A stretch of 64,000 nt of DNA from Dehalococcoidia bacterium (GCA_025361145.1 JANYAV010000002.1:54369-118368); one strand, 5' to 3'; shown: positions 24,902 to 35,055, numbered from the stretch's first letter. The notes: generated by a model not told the origin, from the sequence alone. Translations and numbers: made by a program.

Positions 24902-27118
24902 ATGGGTGAAAGAAAAGTTGTTTTAACTACCTGTAAAAGCTGTCACGGCGGCTGCGGTGTTAGAGTAACCGTTGAAGACGGTGTCATTATCAATATTGAG
25001 GGTAATCCGGACTCCCTGACCAAAGGCACGATGTGCTCCAAGGGGCTCTCCAGCATCCAGCATGTCGATAATCCTTACCGCTTGAAATATCCGCTCAAAA
25101 GAGACGGGGCCAAGGGTGAAGGTAAGTGGAAAAGAATTTCCTGGGATGAAGCTCTGGATACTATTACCAGCAAGATGAAAGAAGCTATTGCTGAAAGCGG
25201 GCCTTTTTCTATTGCCATTTCGCAGGGTACGGGAAGAGGCTATAATCGTTATACTTCCCGACTGGCCCGCTCCATCGGTACCGGCAACGTCATTTCTCCC
25301 GGTTATGTTTGCCATAGCCCGCGCCTGGGTTTATACGGGCAAGTTACCGGTTATGGCCGGTTATATTGCGATTATCATGGCTGGGGTGGGGAGTTTCCCA
25401 AAACCCAGATCATGTGGGCCAAACAGCTTGAGATCAGCAGCGCCGATTCAGAAATGGCTTACTGGTTTATGCACTCTCTGGACTATGCCAAGAACTTGAT
25501 AATCATCGATCCCCGCGCCAGTGCTTACGCCACGCGAGCCACCCTATGGCTGCAGCCGCGCCCTGGTTCTGACTCAGCGCTTGCCATGGGCATGGCCAAT
25601 GTCATCATTCAGGAAGGTCTTTGGGATAAAGAATTTGTCGATAAGTGGACCTATGGGTTCGAGGAGTTAAAAGAACGGGTTAAGTCTTTCACTCCTGAAA
25701 GAGTAGCCGAAATCACCTGGGTGCCCAAAGAGAAAATCATACAGGCTGCTCGGCTTTTTGCGGTTGATACTCCAGGCTGTATCCAGATCGGCAGCTCGAT
25801 AGAAAGACAGGCCAACTGCGGTTATACCCTGCGGGCTATTATCTGCTTGATGGGCCTGACCGGCAATATTGAAAGACCAGGCAGTATGATTAGCTGGGTT
25901 TTACCCGCCACTGGACTGATTGAAGATTTCTATCTGCAGATTCCCATTACCGATGAAATGAAAAAGAAAATCATAGGCGGTGACACGTTTAAACTGGGTG
26001 CTGCCAGGACCTGTAACCCCGATACTATGATCAAGAAGATCATCGCGGGAGAAGCGCCCATCAAGGTTTGGATCAGTGTAGGCGGCCAACAGATCGTACA
26101 CATGGCCAACACTGCTGAAGTGGTACGGGCCATCAAGAAAGTAGATTTCATGGTGCACTGCGACCTCTTTATGGGGCCTATGGCAGAGGCGGCGGATATT
26201 GTTCTGCCGGTAGCCCACTGGCTGGAGATGGATGACATCTATGATATGCACCCCCGCTTCATGATTGAAGCTCATAATAAAGCGGTAGAACCTCCAGGAG
26301 AAGCTAAATCTGATGTCTGGATATTTAATGAGATCGGCCGCCGGGTGGCGCCTAAATATTGGTTTGATAGCGTGGAAGATTGTTTAAACGATGAGCTTAA
26401 GACCGGCAAGATCAGCTGGCAGCAATTCAGCAAAAATCTGGTCAGCGGCTGCTTTGGCAAGGATCAGGTCTACTATAAATACAAGACCGATTACTGGCGC
26501 AAGGGCGGCGGGTTCCCCACCCCCACCGGTAAATTTGAGTTTTATTCTAAAGCATTAGAGGCGTTGGGCTATGATCCCCTGCCTCTATACCGCGAGCCAG
26601 GTGAAAGCCCGCTTTCCACCCCTGAATTATTTAAGGAATATCCCCTGGTGCTTACTTCCGGTTACCGCCAGCCGTTTTACTTCCTGTCTCAATATCGTAA
26701 CATACCCTGGCTGCGCAGTTTTGCCGAATACCCCATCGCTCAGATTAATCCTGAGACAGCTAAACAATACGGCATCCAGGATGGTGATTGGATCTGGCTG
26801 GAGTCACCCAGAGGCAGGATCAGGCAGAAAGTCCGCTTATTCCCGGGCATCTTGAAAGGTGTGGTGATGGCTACTGCCAACTGTTTCTACCCAGAAGAGC
26901 CGGCTAAAGGCTTTCACGGCCTGTTCATCTCCAACCCCAATGTCTTGACCAGTAACGATCATCTGGACCCGATGTTCGGTTCACCTGATCTAACCTGTTT
27001 GCTGTGTAAAGTATCTAAATGCTCAAAAGAAGATCTTACGGAAGAGGTTTTTAAGACTCAGGAGTTTGGCTTTGTACAGACAGCCGGTGATGAAAAGGCG
27101 GCGGTTAAAAGCCGATAG
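24902..27118 (+). CDS. Molybdopterin oxidoreductase, catalytic subunit of the Psr-like complex
   Basis: 738 residues from the ATG at 24902 (AAGGGG site 7 bases upstream; an in-frame TTG at 24878 lacks one). C11-x2-C14-x3-C18-x26-C45 holds the [4Fe-4S] cluster. C137 in G-Y-V-C-H-S-P-R is the likely molybdenum ligand. The C-terminal molydopterin-dinucleotide domain begins near residue 580. PsrA, PhsA and TtrA are normally exported by Tat; this protein has no twin-arginine signal, so it should face the cytoplasm. The substrate could be a sulfur compound, a carboxylic acid or another small molecule; sequence alone does not decide. A strong terminator follows. Confidence 0.88.
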   Translation: MGERKVVLTTCKSCHGGCGVRVTVEDGVIINIEGNPDSLTKGTMCSKGLSSIQHVDNPYRLKYPLKRDGAKGEGKWKRISWDEALDTITSKMKEAIAESGPFSIAISQGTGRGYNRYTSRLARSIGTGNVISPGYVCHSPRLGLYGQVTGYGRLYCDYHGWGGEFPKTQIMWAKQLEISSADSEMAYWFMHSLDYAKNLIIIDPRASAYATRATLWLQPRPGSDSALAMGMANVIIQEGLWDKEFVDKWTYGFEELKERVKSFTPERVAEITWVPKEKIIQAARLFAVDTPGCIQIGSSIERQANCGYTLRAIICLMGLTGNIERPGSMISWVLPATGLIEDFYLQIPITDEMKKKIIGGDTFKLGAARTCNPDTMIKKIIAGEAPIKVWISVGGQQIVHMANTAEVVRAIKKVDFMVHCDLFMGPMAEAADIVLPVAHWLEMDDIYDMHPRFMIEAHNKAVEPPGEAKSDVWIFNEIGRRVAPKYWFDSVEDCLNDELKTGKISWQQFSKNLVSGCFGKDQVYYKYKTDYWRKGGGFPTPTGKFEFYSKALEALGYDPLPLYREPGESPLSTPELFKEYPLVLTSGYRQPFYFLSQYRNIPWLRSFAEYPIAQINPETAKQYGIQDGDWIWLESPRGRIRQKVRLFPGILKGVVMATANCFYPEEPAKGFHGLFISNPNVLTSNDHLDPMFGSPDLTCLLCKVSKCSKEDLTEEVFKTQEFGFVQTAGDEKAAVKSR

Positions 27119-27148
27119 TTTTTAGGATTAATAGAATAACAGATATCT

Positions 27149-27181
27149 GCGGGCGGGGTTCAAACCCCGCCCGCTTTCTTT
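27149..27181 (+). terminator. Rho-independent terminator of the Psr-like operon
   Basis: GCGGGCGGGG pairs perfectly with CCCCGCCCGC over a TTCAAA loop, followed by TTTCTTT. It lies 30 bases after the operon's last stop. Confidence 0.93.
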
Positions 27182-27386
27182 GAGCTGACCTAATTGGAAA
27201 ATTGATTTATGATTCAGGATCCCTGATCGTTTAAGGAGTCAGGGACAAGTTTATGAATAGGGAAAATCTTTATTAGTTTATTATCCTGTTGTTGAGATCT
27301 GAAACTACAAAATAAACTAAGAAGAAAATGGACGAGCCGGGTTAATCATCGCGCTAAAATCATCTCACGTCGAGGGGCACACATTG

Positions 27387-27427
27387 AAAAAGGTGTCACC
27401 TTAGAAGGTGTCACCCTGCGAGGCTAG
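27387..27427 (-). repeat. 41-bp terminator-like repeat, copy 1
   Basis: 36 of 41 bases match the copy at 32262-32302. Read on the minus strand it is a conserved CTAGCCTCG lead, a hairpin of two GGTGACACC arms (one central mismatch in this copy) and T5, so it should end the glycosyltransferase transcript. The last five codons and the stop of that gene lie inside the repeat. Confidence 0.75.
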
Positions 27428-28535
27428 AATAGATGTCCAACAACCTTTTGGTGGATACCTGAGAGCTATGTGAGCGTGCCCATTGACGGGCAGCAGTGCC
27501 GATCCTTTGTCTTTCTGCAGGGTCTTGCAGCAGTCTATGGCAAGCCTGGGCAAATTCATTTTCATCCTCCGGCACCAGAAGGCCAGTCTCTCCAGAGGAA
27601 ATGATGTCTCGGGGTCCCATAATACCTACAGCGACTACGGCAGCTCCAGCCATCATGGCCTCCTCTAAAACGAGTCCCTGAGTGTCGGTTTTAGAAGCAA
27701 AAACAAAAATAGCCTGTTTATAAAGGTCAATTAAATCCTGCCGCGGGAGAAACCCAATAAAGGTAACAAAGGGGGCAACCCCTAAATTTAAGGCATAACT
27801 CTCCAGGAATTGGCGCTGGGGTCCCTCACCGGCAATTATCAATCTAGCACCAGGTCGGAGGGAGAGAAGACCCTTAAAAGAGCGTAAAAGAAAACACAGG
27901 TTTTTCTCTATTCCCAATCTTCCTACAAAAAGCAGCAGGTCCTGGGTGGGGAGGTTCAAGGCCTTCCTGACATTCCAGCGGATTGCGTGGGAGAATTCAT
28001 TTTCATCTACTCCAAAAGCCAGGCGATAGATGGGAGTAGTTATGCCATAACTTTCCAGCTCATGCAGCATTGGCTGTGAAGGGGCAATAATGGCATCGCA
28101 CTTGTTACACAGCCGGCGACTGATAAATTTGACCATGCCACAAGTGGGGCGAATTAACCTGGGGATATAACGGCGATAATACATATAGAGGGTGTGGTAA
28201 GTATGGACGTGGGGTATGTGATATGTTTTAGAGGCCCACAATGCCAAGCGCCCGATGGAACCGGGGTCATGTGAATGAATGATATCCAGGCTGGGAATTA
28301 GTTTAAAAGCGCTGGGGCTGTAAGGCAGAGCTATTCTCATCCCCCGGTAAAAGATAAACTTAATAGAGGGAAAGCTAAAAACCCCTGGGATAGAGTTGTC
28401 TCGATGCGGATGGCTGGGACAGAAAATATATACTTCGTGTCCTTGCTTCCTGAGTTCACCGGTCATCAACTTTAGAACAGAAACAACCCCGTTTATCTCG
28501 GGAATATAGGTGTCAGTGAATAGTCCGATTCTCAT
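27411..28535 (-). CDS. Glycosyltransferase family 4 protein
   Basis: 374 residues. The N-terminus M-R-I-G-L-F-T-D-T-Y-x-P-x-x-N-G-V is that of GT4 enzymes that glycosylate diacylglycerol or phosphatidylinositol. H-S-H-D-P-G and H-T-Y-H-T follow in the acceptor lobe. The donor lobe has F-V-G-R-L-G-I-E-K-N, E-G-P-Q-R, and the E-x7-E element in T-Q-G-L-V-L-E-E-A-M. It is a retaining GT-B enzyme acting at the inner membrane face; a glycolipid product is likely but not proven. The C-terminal residues S-L-A-G and the stop come from the 41-bp repeat, so the original 3' end may have been replaced. Confidence 0.88.
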   Translation of the reverse strand: MRIGLFTDTYIPEINGVVSVLKLMTGELRKQGHEVYIFCPSHPHRDNSIPGVFSFPSIKFIFYRGMRIALPYSPSAFKLIPSLDIIHSHDPGSIGRLALWASKTYHIPHVHTYHTLYMYYRRYIPRLIRPTCGMVKFISRRLCNKCDAIIAPSQPMLHELESYGITTPIYRLAFGVDENEFSHAIRWNVRKALNLPTQDLLLFVGRLGIEKNLCFLLRSFKGLLSLRPGARLIIAGEGPQRQFLESYALNLGVAPFVTFIGFLPRQDLIDLYKQAIFVFASKTDTQGLVLEEAMMAGAAVVAVGIMGPRDIISSGETGLLVPEDENEFAQACHRLLQDPAERQRIGTAARQWARSHSSQVSTKRLLDIYSSLAG

Positions 28536-28735
28536 ATTTGTTTGGCAATGTTATCAGGTAAATGACTCTTTAGAAGACTCTGAATGGGTCGACCTAGTTA
28601 ATTATAACAGAAGAGTGTCAGAAAGGTATAAATCCAGGTAGAGCCTGGTTGTTGTCAGTGCGGATCCATTCAATGTGCTTCCAGATTATGCTATGATTGA
28701 CAGGCGAAAAATAACCTGCAACTAACTGAGAAGAT

Positions 28736-29482
28736 ATGCACGAGTACTGGCTGCAGAGATATATTAAAGAAAACAACCGGCAAATGGGTTTTACAGATTT
28801 TCACGGTCCCTACAATATTGGTCCGGATTTTAAAGGGGTATATCAGGGCAAACGGGTAAAAATAGAAGTTGAGTGGGATTATGCGAACTATATACAGCAT
28901 AAACACCCACCTGATTTCGCAGATATCCTGATAGTGGGGACATACAAAGCCGCGCCCGAACGCCTCAGAGAAAAACTGCCGCGCTTTATTATCCACGTCG
29001 ACTCCGCAGAGGTAATCAAATGGGCTCAGCCCCGGGTCATACTTAAGAACGAGCAGGATTATTATTCTTTCACCTGGCGGCGGCTGGCCAGAAACCTGCT
29101 ATACCTCTATGCATTCAGTCGAAAGAAAAACGGTGCGACTGGTAACTTCCCTGGGTCAGACCTTTTTCGTTCCATGGGCAATAACCAGATCCCCCGCGGC
29201 TTTCAATTTGGAGAGGGAGGGAAAGAAGTTTCTTTTAAGGGCGAAGCAGAGGATAAAATATCCTGGGATTTTTGGCTTAATTTGGCGCATGAGACTGCCG
29301 GACATTTCAAATTGAAACCGGCGCTGCTGCGCCCTACCTGGATTGACAGGATGGGTATCTATACCAACCATACCGGCAGAATGACGGATACCGACCTTAC
29401 TCGATTTAAAGATATTGCCGACTACATCGATGAACTGATTGTGCAGGCGGAAGGGAGACTTTCGGAGGATGAGGATAAATAA
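28736..29482 (+). CDS. Unknown protein with a PD-(D/E)xK-like N-terminal core
   Basis: 248 residues. Not recognised as a named family. The segment G-P-D-F-K-G-V-Y-Q-G-K-R-V-K-I-E-V-E-W-D shows an Asp, then 12 residues, then a strand ending E-V-E, followed by D-F-A-D-I-L-I-V-G. This resembles the D...ExK core of restriction-endonuclease-fold proteins, but the final Lys is replaced by Glu. The C-terminal half is helical and acidic at the end. A promoter-like TG-C-TATGAT lies about 40 bases upstream. It is possibly co-transcribed with the MBL hydrolase. Function is unknown. Confidence 0.65.
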   Translation: MHEYWLQRYIKENNRQMGFTDFHGPYNIGPDFKGVYQGKRVKIEVEWDYANYIQHKHPPDFADILIVGTYKAAPERLREKLPRFIIHVDSAEVIKWAQPRVILKNEQDYYSFTWRRLARNLLYLYAFSRKKNGATGNFPGSDLFRSMGNNQIPRGFQFGEGGKEVSFKGEAEDKISWDFWLNLAHETAGHFKLKPALLRPTWIDRMGIYTNHTGRMTDTDLTRFKDIADYIDELIVQAEGRLSEDEDK

Positions 29483-29560
29483 TGAGAAGCGAATCCAGGG
29501 AATTGCGGGTTGTCCTGGGTAATGATAAAGGATAATAGAAAGTGAACGGGGAGAACAAGC

Positions 29561-30238
29561 GTGGAAATAACTGGCGGTATTCATCAAATAGACGGGGTAA
29601 AAGGGGCTAACAGTTATCTGGTAATAACCCCTTCAGCAATGCTGATCATTGACACAGGAATGCCGGGTAATGGGCAAAAGATAGTTAATTATATCAAAGC
29701 GCTGGGTAAAAATCCTGCCAAAATAGACTGTGTGGTTTTAACCCATGCAGATATAGACCACATCGGCAGTGCCGCAGAATTGAAGAAATTGAGCGGTGCC
29801 AGTATCGCCATACACGCTGGAGAGGCTGCTACTCTGGCGGGTAAAGAGGGGTTTAGACCCGCACCAGGTTTGCTGGGAGTGCTTTTGAAGATTATAACAC
29901 CGTTTTTGCGCTTTCAGAAAGTAGTACCGGATGTAATCTTCCAAGACGATTCAGAGATCAAGGGAATTAAAGTCATCCATACCCCTGGTCACACTGCTGG
30001 CAGTATTTGCCTTTACCTGTCCCCCAAAGTCATCCTGGTGGGCGATGCTCTAAGGAGTGATCAGGAAGGTAAGATTAAACCACCTGCAAGAAGATTTTCC
30101 CTGGATACGACCAGGGCCAAAGCCTCAATCAGGATTATCTCGGAATTACAATTCGATATACTGTTGCCGGGCCATGGTGCTCCAATAATAGGGAAAGCAG
30201 CTGACAAGGTAAAAGAAATGCTTAAGCAGATGAAATAA
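29561..30238 (+). CDS. MBL-fold metallo-hydrolase
   Basis: 225 residues, start GTG with a GGGGAG site. The metal motif is L-T-H-A-D-I-D-H, with Asp in place of the second His of H-x-H-x-D-H. Further ligands are in H-T-P-G-H-T (His), V-G-D-A-L (Asp) and L-P-G-H-G (His). Length and motifs place it with general MBL hydrolases such as glyoxalase II-like enzymes; the Asp-for-His change occurs in some lactonase-like groups. The substrate is unknown. No signal peptide. Confidence 0.88.
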   Translation: MEITGGIHQIDGVKGANSYLVITPSAMLIIDTGMPGNGQKIVNYIKALGKNPAKIDCVVLTHADIDHIGSAAELKKLSGASIAIHAGEAATLAGKEGFRPAPGLLGVLLKIITPFLRFQKVVPDVIFQDDSEIKGIKVIHTPGHTAGSICLYLSPKVILVGDALRSDQEGKIKPPARRFSLDTTRAKASIRIISELQFDILLPGHGAPIIGKAADKVKEMLKQMK

Positions 30239-30292
30239 GAAGCAACTCACCTCTGCTTTTGGGCTACTGCGACCGAAGAATCCAGAAAGAAT

Positions 30293-30676
30293 CTAAGCGG
30301 GCAGCAGGGTGGCAATAATGGCACCGGCAATATAGGCGATAACCCACCAAGCATAAGCTAGACGGGTATAGATATTAAGCGACCTGGAAACATGGCTAAT
30401 ACCATTTTTACGCCAGAAACGCCAGATTAAGATGGTATCAATTAACATGGCGATTAAGGCAGAATAACCAATAAAACCATGAACAGTTATAGGGATTTTT
30501 CTGGAACCTATGATCATCAACGCAGTGGAGGACATATCTAATATTACCCCAATAGTCATGAAGATCAGTACCTTCTTCGAGACTTGGCCCGTCCTTTGCT
30601 CGATGAATACCCCCAGTGAATAGAATAGCAGGGCAATCGTGACTGTGATTACGGCTTTGATTAAAATTGAATTCAT
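30293..30676 (-). CDS. HsmA/TIGR03987-like small membrane protein
   Basis: 127 residues with four hydrophobic spans. The sequence Y-S-L-G-V-F-I-E-Q-R, then I-G-V-I-L-D-M-S-S-T, H-G-F-I-G-Y-S-A-L, and Y-T-R-L-A-Y-A-W-W-V-I-A-Y is the pattern of the small TIGR03987 family. The molecular role is not known to me. It is a single gene convergent with the MBL hydrolase, with 54 bases between the two stops. Confidence 0.7.
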   Translation of the reverse strand: MNSILIKAVITVTIALLFYSLGVFIEQRTGQVSKKVLIFMTIGVILDMSSTALMIIGSRKIPITVHGFIGYSALIAMLIDTILIWRFWRKNGISHVSRSLNIYTRLAYAWWVIAYIAGAIIATLLPA

Positions 30677-30892
30677 TTTTTACGCTCAATATCAGGTTAT
30701 CTTGATTAATTTAAGTTTTTTGATAAAGCCCTTTCTCCATTTTAGCACACCGCTACCGAATTGCCAGATAAGTAGCGTAAAAATGTATTACAATGAACAG
30801 GAAAGTGGCTTTAGTGTATGTCATTAGCCTGTTTTATCATGTTGTGGTTTTAGATCTTTAGATTTCCGGGTAATTGAAAAGGAATTCAAGAA

Positions 30893-31315
30893 ATGATAAA
30901 GATTGCTCAGGTTTTGGGACTATTTGGCGGTATAGGTGGGACTTTACTAACAAGTTTAATTATTATTGTAACCAGGGCAAGCAGAATTCTGGCCCGGGTT
31001 TCCGTTGGGAGACTGATTGCAGGTATTTCCATTTGGAGCTACGTGGTCTTTATCTTTGCGGTTATAGGAATTATCGGAGCAGCTTTGGTTAGATCCAAAC
31101 CAAAAGCAGGTGGAATATTAATGGGGACCAGTGGACTAGGCGGATTGATGGCAGTAACTGTTATGATTTTAATTACCCACCGGGTAAGTGGAGTAGATTT
31201 TGTGGAAGGCACTTTTTCAATATTGCTGCTAATCTGCGGGATTCTAGGCATAATCTCAGGTTCTAGACATCAGCCTCAAATTGATTTTGAGCAGAAGCCC
31301 ACGAATCAAGTATAG
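30893..31315 (+). CDS. Small four-helix membrane protein, unknown
   Basis: 140 residues with four hydrophobic spans separated by short loops; many Gly/Ile and a basic loop (R-A-S-R-I-L-A-R). The arrangement resembles DUF4064-type proteins, but the match is weak. A GGAATTC stretch 10 bases before the ATG is a poor ribosome site. It is convergent with the VTT-like gene at 31345. Function unknown. Confidence 0.6.
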   Translation: MIKIAQVLGLFGGIGGTLLTSLIIIVTRASRILARVSVGRLIAGISIWSYVVFIFAVIGIIGAALVRSKPKAGGILMGTSGLGGLMAVTVMILITHRVSGVDFVEGTFSILLLICGILGIISGSRHQPQIDFEQKPTNQV

Positions 31316-31344
31316 TGTCTGGGCCTCTGGCATAATTAGTTTAA

Positions 31345-31932
31345 TCAGCGTAAAAACGGAATGAAATGAATAAGGCCTGAGGCTGCGTAGAGCAGGATAA
31401 GATATTTAGGGAACTTACCTAACCAGAGTGCGGGTAGAAATATCTGCACTGGCATTTTAGCCAGGCCGGCGACAAACCCACCTATCTCGATAGGTAAGAT
31501 AGGTTGAAAGGAAAGAAAAGCGATCGCCCAGAAGCCGAAACGTTTTATCCAACCTTGAATCATCTTATAACCAATAACCTCTGGCTTAATCGCGATCTTA
31601 GTGCCAAAATATCCCACCAGATAACTGCTAGTCTCCCCCAGAGAGGCCCCCAGACTGCCCGATAAAGCGACTAATACCGGGTTCCAATTTTGGGCAGCTA
31701 CAATCATTAAGGAAATGGCTACAGGCAGAGGAATCACCGAGAGGTTAATTACCAGAGCGACTCCGAAGATAATAAGATAAACCAACCAGGCCGCACTCCC
31801 TTTGGGAATATGAAATTTGGAAAACAATATTTGTATAAAGTAGCCCACAATAATACTGATAACAAGAAAGCCGACAGCTATTAAAATTAGCCTCAGCCAT
31901 TGAATATCGGTTTTTTTCGGAAAATCAACCAT
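31345..31932 (-). CDS. VTT-domain (DedA/TVP38-like) membrane protein
   Basis: 195 residues with about five hydrophobic spans. A central region has I-P-L-P-V-A-I-S, G-S-L-G-A-S-L-G-E-T-S-S-Y-L-V-G-Y, a conserved-length amphipathic part, then F-L-S-F-Q-P-I-L-P-I-E-I-G-G-F-V-A-G. This matches the VTT fold, with the Arg of the F-x-R-x-x-P motif replaced by Gln. The family is linked to lipid scrambling or flipping. It is a second, divergent paralogue of the protein at the window start. Confidence 0.75.
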   Translation of the reverse strand: MVDFPKKTDIQWLRLILIAVGFLVISIIVGYFIQILFSKFHIPKGSAAWLVYLIIFGVALVINLSVIPLPVAISLMIVAAQNWNPVLVALSGSLGASLGETSSYLVGYFGTKIAIKPEVIGYKMIQGWIKRFGFWAIAFLSFQPILPIEIGGFVAGLAKMPVQIFLPALWLGKFPKYLILLYAASGLIHFIPFLR

Positions 31933-32261
31933 AAATTATTTGCCAGGGAGTGTGTAGTCAGCCTTTTAATTGAGCCGATTGCCCGCTGGTTATCTTTTTC
32001 AGAGGATTATAAAACATCCACGCTGTGAAATTATACAATTGCATTTATTCTACTAGAAAATGATTTGGATAAAATACATTGTAGCATAGATATATATTTG
32101 TTTTTGTGCGAAATTGTATAAGGTCGGGAAAAACCAGGATACAAAGATAAAGGATTTTATCACCTGTTAACAATCTTTATCGCGTGTTGCTCGACTCCTG
32201 TCAATGCTACGGCAGAAATTGTCAAAATTAATTAATATTTTTAACTTCAACTATTAAACGA
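31933..32261. other. AT-rich intergenic stretch
   Basis: About 330 bases between the VTT-like gene start and repeat copy 2. It probably holds the minus-strand promoter of the VTT gene, though I see no clear boxes. No open frame or RNA gene is recognised. Confidence 0.5.
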
Positions 32262-32302
32262 AAAAAGGTGACACCTTCCAAGGTGTCACCCTACGAGGCT
32301 AA
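32262..32302 (-). repeat. 41-bp terminator-like repeat, copy 2
   Basis: In this copy the hairpin arms (AAGGTGACACC and GGTGTCACCTT) pair perfectly over a short loop. On the minus strand it ends in T6, so it should terminate the P-type ATPase transcript, whose stop lies 45 bases upstream. The outer TAGCCTCG lead is conserved with copy 1 although it is not part of the stem. Confidence 0.8.
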
Positions 32303-32346
32303 ATGACTGCGAGGTCCGACCTTTAGACGAGAGGAACGGGAAAGAA

Positions 32347-35055
32347 CTATTTGCGGAAAGGTCGGTATTTGCCCCAGCTGTAAAGTTTGGGGAAGAAGGT
32401 TTTACGCAATTCTTCCAGCAGGAACAAACCAATAGAAGCTGACAAAATAATAGCCCAATCCTGCAGACTGAGAGGATAGGTTTTGAAGGCGGTTTGCAGG
32501 AAGGGGAGATAGATCACAGCAAGCTGCAACAAAATAGCCAGAGAGATAGAGACAATCAAAACTTTATTGCGGAAAAAACCCAATTTGAAGACGGTGTGCT
32601 CGTCAGAGCGGGCGCTGAAGGCCATAAACCATTCGAAGGCGACCATAGCGCAGAAGGCCAGCGAGCGGGCTTCTGCCACCGGCATACGCGGCTGGGCCCA
32701 GCGGAAAATCAGGAAAGTACCCACACCGATTAAAAGAGCCATGACCACAATACGGACAAATAGACCGGGATAGATCAGCCCTACACTGGGATGACGCGGC
32801 GGCTGTTTTAATTCATCGCCGAATTTGGGTTCCATGCCCAGAGGGATATCGCCAGCGGTATCGGTGACCAGATTAACCCAGAGAATTTGTACGGCCAGTA
32901 AAGGTGTCTGCCCGACAAAGATTAAAGCCAGAATAAGAGTAACCAGTTCGCTGAAATTGGTGTTTAAGGTATAAAACAGGATATTGCGCAGGCGGGTAAA
33001 GATGGCGCGGCCTTCATCCACCGCCGCCACGACCGAAGCAAAATTATCGTCGGCCAGTACCATATCGCTGGCTTCCTTGGCTACATCTGTGCCGCTGATA
33101 CCCATAGAAATGCCGATATCGGCGGCTTTTAAGGCGGGAGCATCGTTGACGCCATCTCCGGTCATGGCTACCACATGTCCGCGGCTTTTAAGGGCATTGA
33201 CTATTCTAAGTTTGTGCAAAGGTTCGATGCGGGCAAAAACCGAGATGTTGTCTATCTGGCCGGCCAGTTCAGCATCGCTCATCTTATGCAACTCAGGCCC
33301 GGTGACGGCTTTACCGGCGGGCAGGTTAAGCTGCCTGGCAATAGATTCGGCAGTGATGCGGTTATCTCCAGTGATCATCACCACTTTGATGCCGGCCTGC
33401 TGGCATTGGCGGATGGCTTCTTTCGCTTCTTCACGGGGAGGGTCTTCCATGGCCGCCAGGCCGATAAACACCAGGTTGTCCTGAATGAGATTAGCGTCGA
33501 TTTTAGATTGGGATAAGGGCACTTCCAGGTAAGCTAAGGCGATGACCCGCAGAGCTTCTCCGGCCATCGAAGCTGAGACCTGACTAATGGCCTGGATATC
33601 CGCAGGTTCCATTTTCAGAGTTTCCCCATCTTTGTAAATGGACTTACAGAAAGCTATTATTTTTTCCGGGGAACCTTTGAGGTAAATAGCATTATGGTCG
33701 TTCTCGGAATGCAGGGTAGCCATGTATTGGTTTTCACTCTGGAAGGGAATTTCATCCAGGCGAGGATAAACGGATTCCAATTGAGCTTTTTCCAGGCCGG
33801 CCTTGGCGGCGGCTACTACCAGAGCTCCCTCAGTGGGATCGCCGAAAATCCCAGCTTTGCCCTTGGTTTTATTTAAGCTAGAGTCATTGCAGAGCACTCC
33901 GATTTGCAGCAGCAGGTTCAGGCGCGCATCGGATCTGGGATTTAAAAATTGGTCATTGAGCTTGAATTGACCTTCAGGTTCATAACCCTCCCCGGTGACC
34001 TCGATTAATTCGCCGTTGGCGAAGATACGTCTAACAGTCATCTGGTTAAGAGTGAGCGTACCGGTTTTATCTGAACAGATCACTGTTGCTGAACCCAGAG
34101 TTTCCACCGCTACCAGTTTGCGGATGATAGCATTGCGGCGGGCCATACTGCGCATGCCGATGGCTAGTACTACGGTGACTACCGCCGGTAGACCTTCGGG
34201 GATGGAAGCTACTGCGGCGGCGATAGCCAACATGAACATATCCAGCAGAGCCAGGCCTTGCAGCAAGCCAACAACTATCAGAAGAGCACATACTCCGACG
34301 AAGGTGAACATCAGATAGCGGCTCAAGCGGGAGATATTTTTTTGCAAAGGAGTGTCTTCGTGTTTAACTTCTGAGATGCCGGTGGCGATCTTGCCCATTT
34401 CAGTGTGCATGCCGGTCAAAACGGCCACACCAGCGCCTCTGCCGTGGGTGACAATAGTGCTCATGAAAAGCATGTTATCACGATCGGCAATGCAGGCATC
34501 TACCTCCACGCAGGCTAAATTCTTGTCCACTGGCAGGGATTCTCCGGTAAGCGAGGATTCATTGGCTTTTAAATTAACGGCTTCGATCAGCCTGATGTCG
34601 GCGGGCACTTTATCGCCGCTTTCAAACAAGACGATATCGCCGGGCACGATTTCCCGTGCGTCGATAATTTCAATAGTGTTATTACGCCTGACTTTGGCTT
34701 TGGGGGCAGCCATATCCATCAGTGCTTGCATGGCTTTTTCTGCCTGCGTCTCCTGAAAAGTACCGATAGCGGCATTCAAGATCAGGACACCGAAGATGAC
34801 TATGGCGTCGATATAGTGCTGGGCGATCACCGAGATGATCGTAGCTACTAACAAAACATAAATCAGAGGATTCAAGAATTGCTGAAGAAAGACCACAATA
34901 AGGGGGGTCGGCTTCTTAGCTTTCAGTTCATTGGGGCCATACTGAACAAAAAGCTGACGAGCTTCTTCCGCGCTAAGTCCAGCGCTGCGGGAAGTCAGAC
35001 TGCTCAGGGTTTCTTCGGGGGTCAGGTTATGCCAGAGTCTGCTATTGTCTACCAT
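32347..35055 (-). CDS. P-type ATPase, calcium-transporting type (P2A)
   Basis: 902 residues. T-G-E-S is at 170-173, phosphorylated D329 is in S-D329-K-T-G-T-L-T, and [10 protein letters not shown] is present in the P domain. Membrane residues match the calcium site II of SERCA: E287 in the M4 P-E-G-L-P, N-x-x-E in M5 (N-F-S-E) and N-L-V-T-D in M6. It should export calcium (possibly manganese) from the cytoplasm using ATP. It has the N-terminal cation-ATPase domain and ten expected helices. The ATG has GAGGAG about 14 bases upstream. It is followed by repeat copy 2. Confidence 0.93.
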   Translation of the reverse strand: MVDNSRLWHNLTPEETLSSLTSRSAGLSAEEARQLFVQYGPNELKAKKPTPLIVVFLQQFLNPLIYVLLVATIISVIAQHYIDAIVIFGVLILNAAIGTFQETQAEKAMQALMDMAAPKAKVRRNNTIEIIDAREIVPGDIVLFESGDKVPADIRLIEAVNLKANESSLTGESLPVDKNLACVEVDACIADRDNMLFMSTIVTHGRGAGVAVLTGMHTEMGKIATGISEVKHEDTPLQKNISRLSRYLMFTFVGVCALLIVVGLLQGLALLDMFMLAIAAAVASIPEGLPAVVTVVLAIGMRSMARRNAIIRKLVAVETLGSATVICSDKTGTLTLNQMTVRRIFANGELIEVTGEGYEPEGQFKLNDQFLNPRSDARLNLLLQIGVLCNDSSLNKTKGKAGIFGDPTEGALVVAAAKAGLEKAQLESVYPRLDEIPFQSENQYMATLHSENDHNAIYLKGSPEKIIAFCKSIYKDGETLKMEPADIQAISQVSASMAGEALRVIALAYLEVPLSQSKIDANLIQDNLVFIGLAAMEDPPREEAKEAIRQCQQAGIKVVMITGDNRITAESIARQLNLPAGKAVTGPELHKMSDAELAGQIDNISVFARIEPLHKLRIVNALKSRGHVVAMTGDGVNDAPALKAADIGISMGISGTDVAKEASDMVLADDNFASVVAAVDEGRAIFTRLRNILFYTLNTNFSELVTLILALIFVGQTPLLAVQILWVNLVTDTAGDIPLGMEPKFGDELKQPPRHPSVGLIYPGLFVRIVVMALLIGVGTFLIFRWAQPRMPVAEARSLAFCAMVAFEWFMAFSARSDEHTVFKLGFFRNKVLIVSISLAILLQLAVIYLPFLQTAFKTYPLSLQDWAIILSASIGLFLLEELRKTFFPKLYSWGKYRPFRK

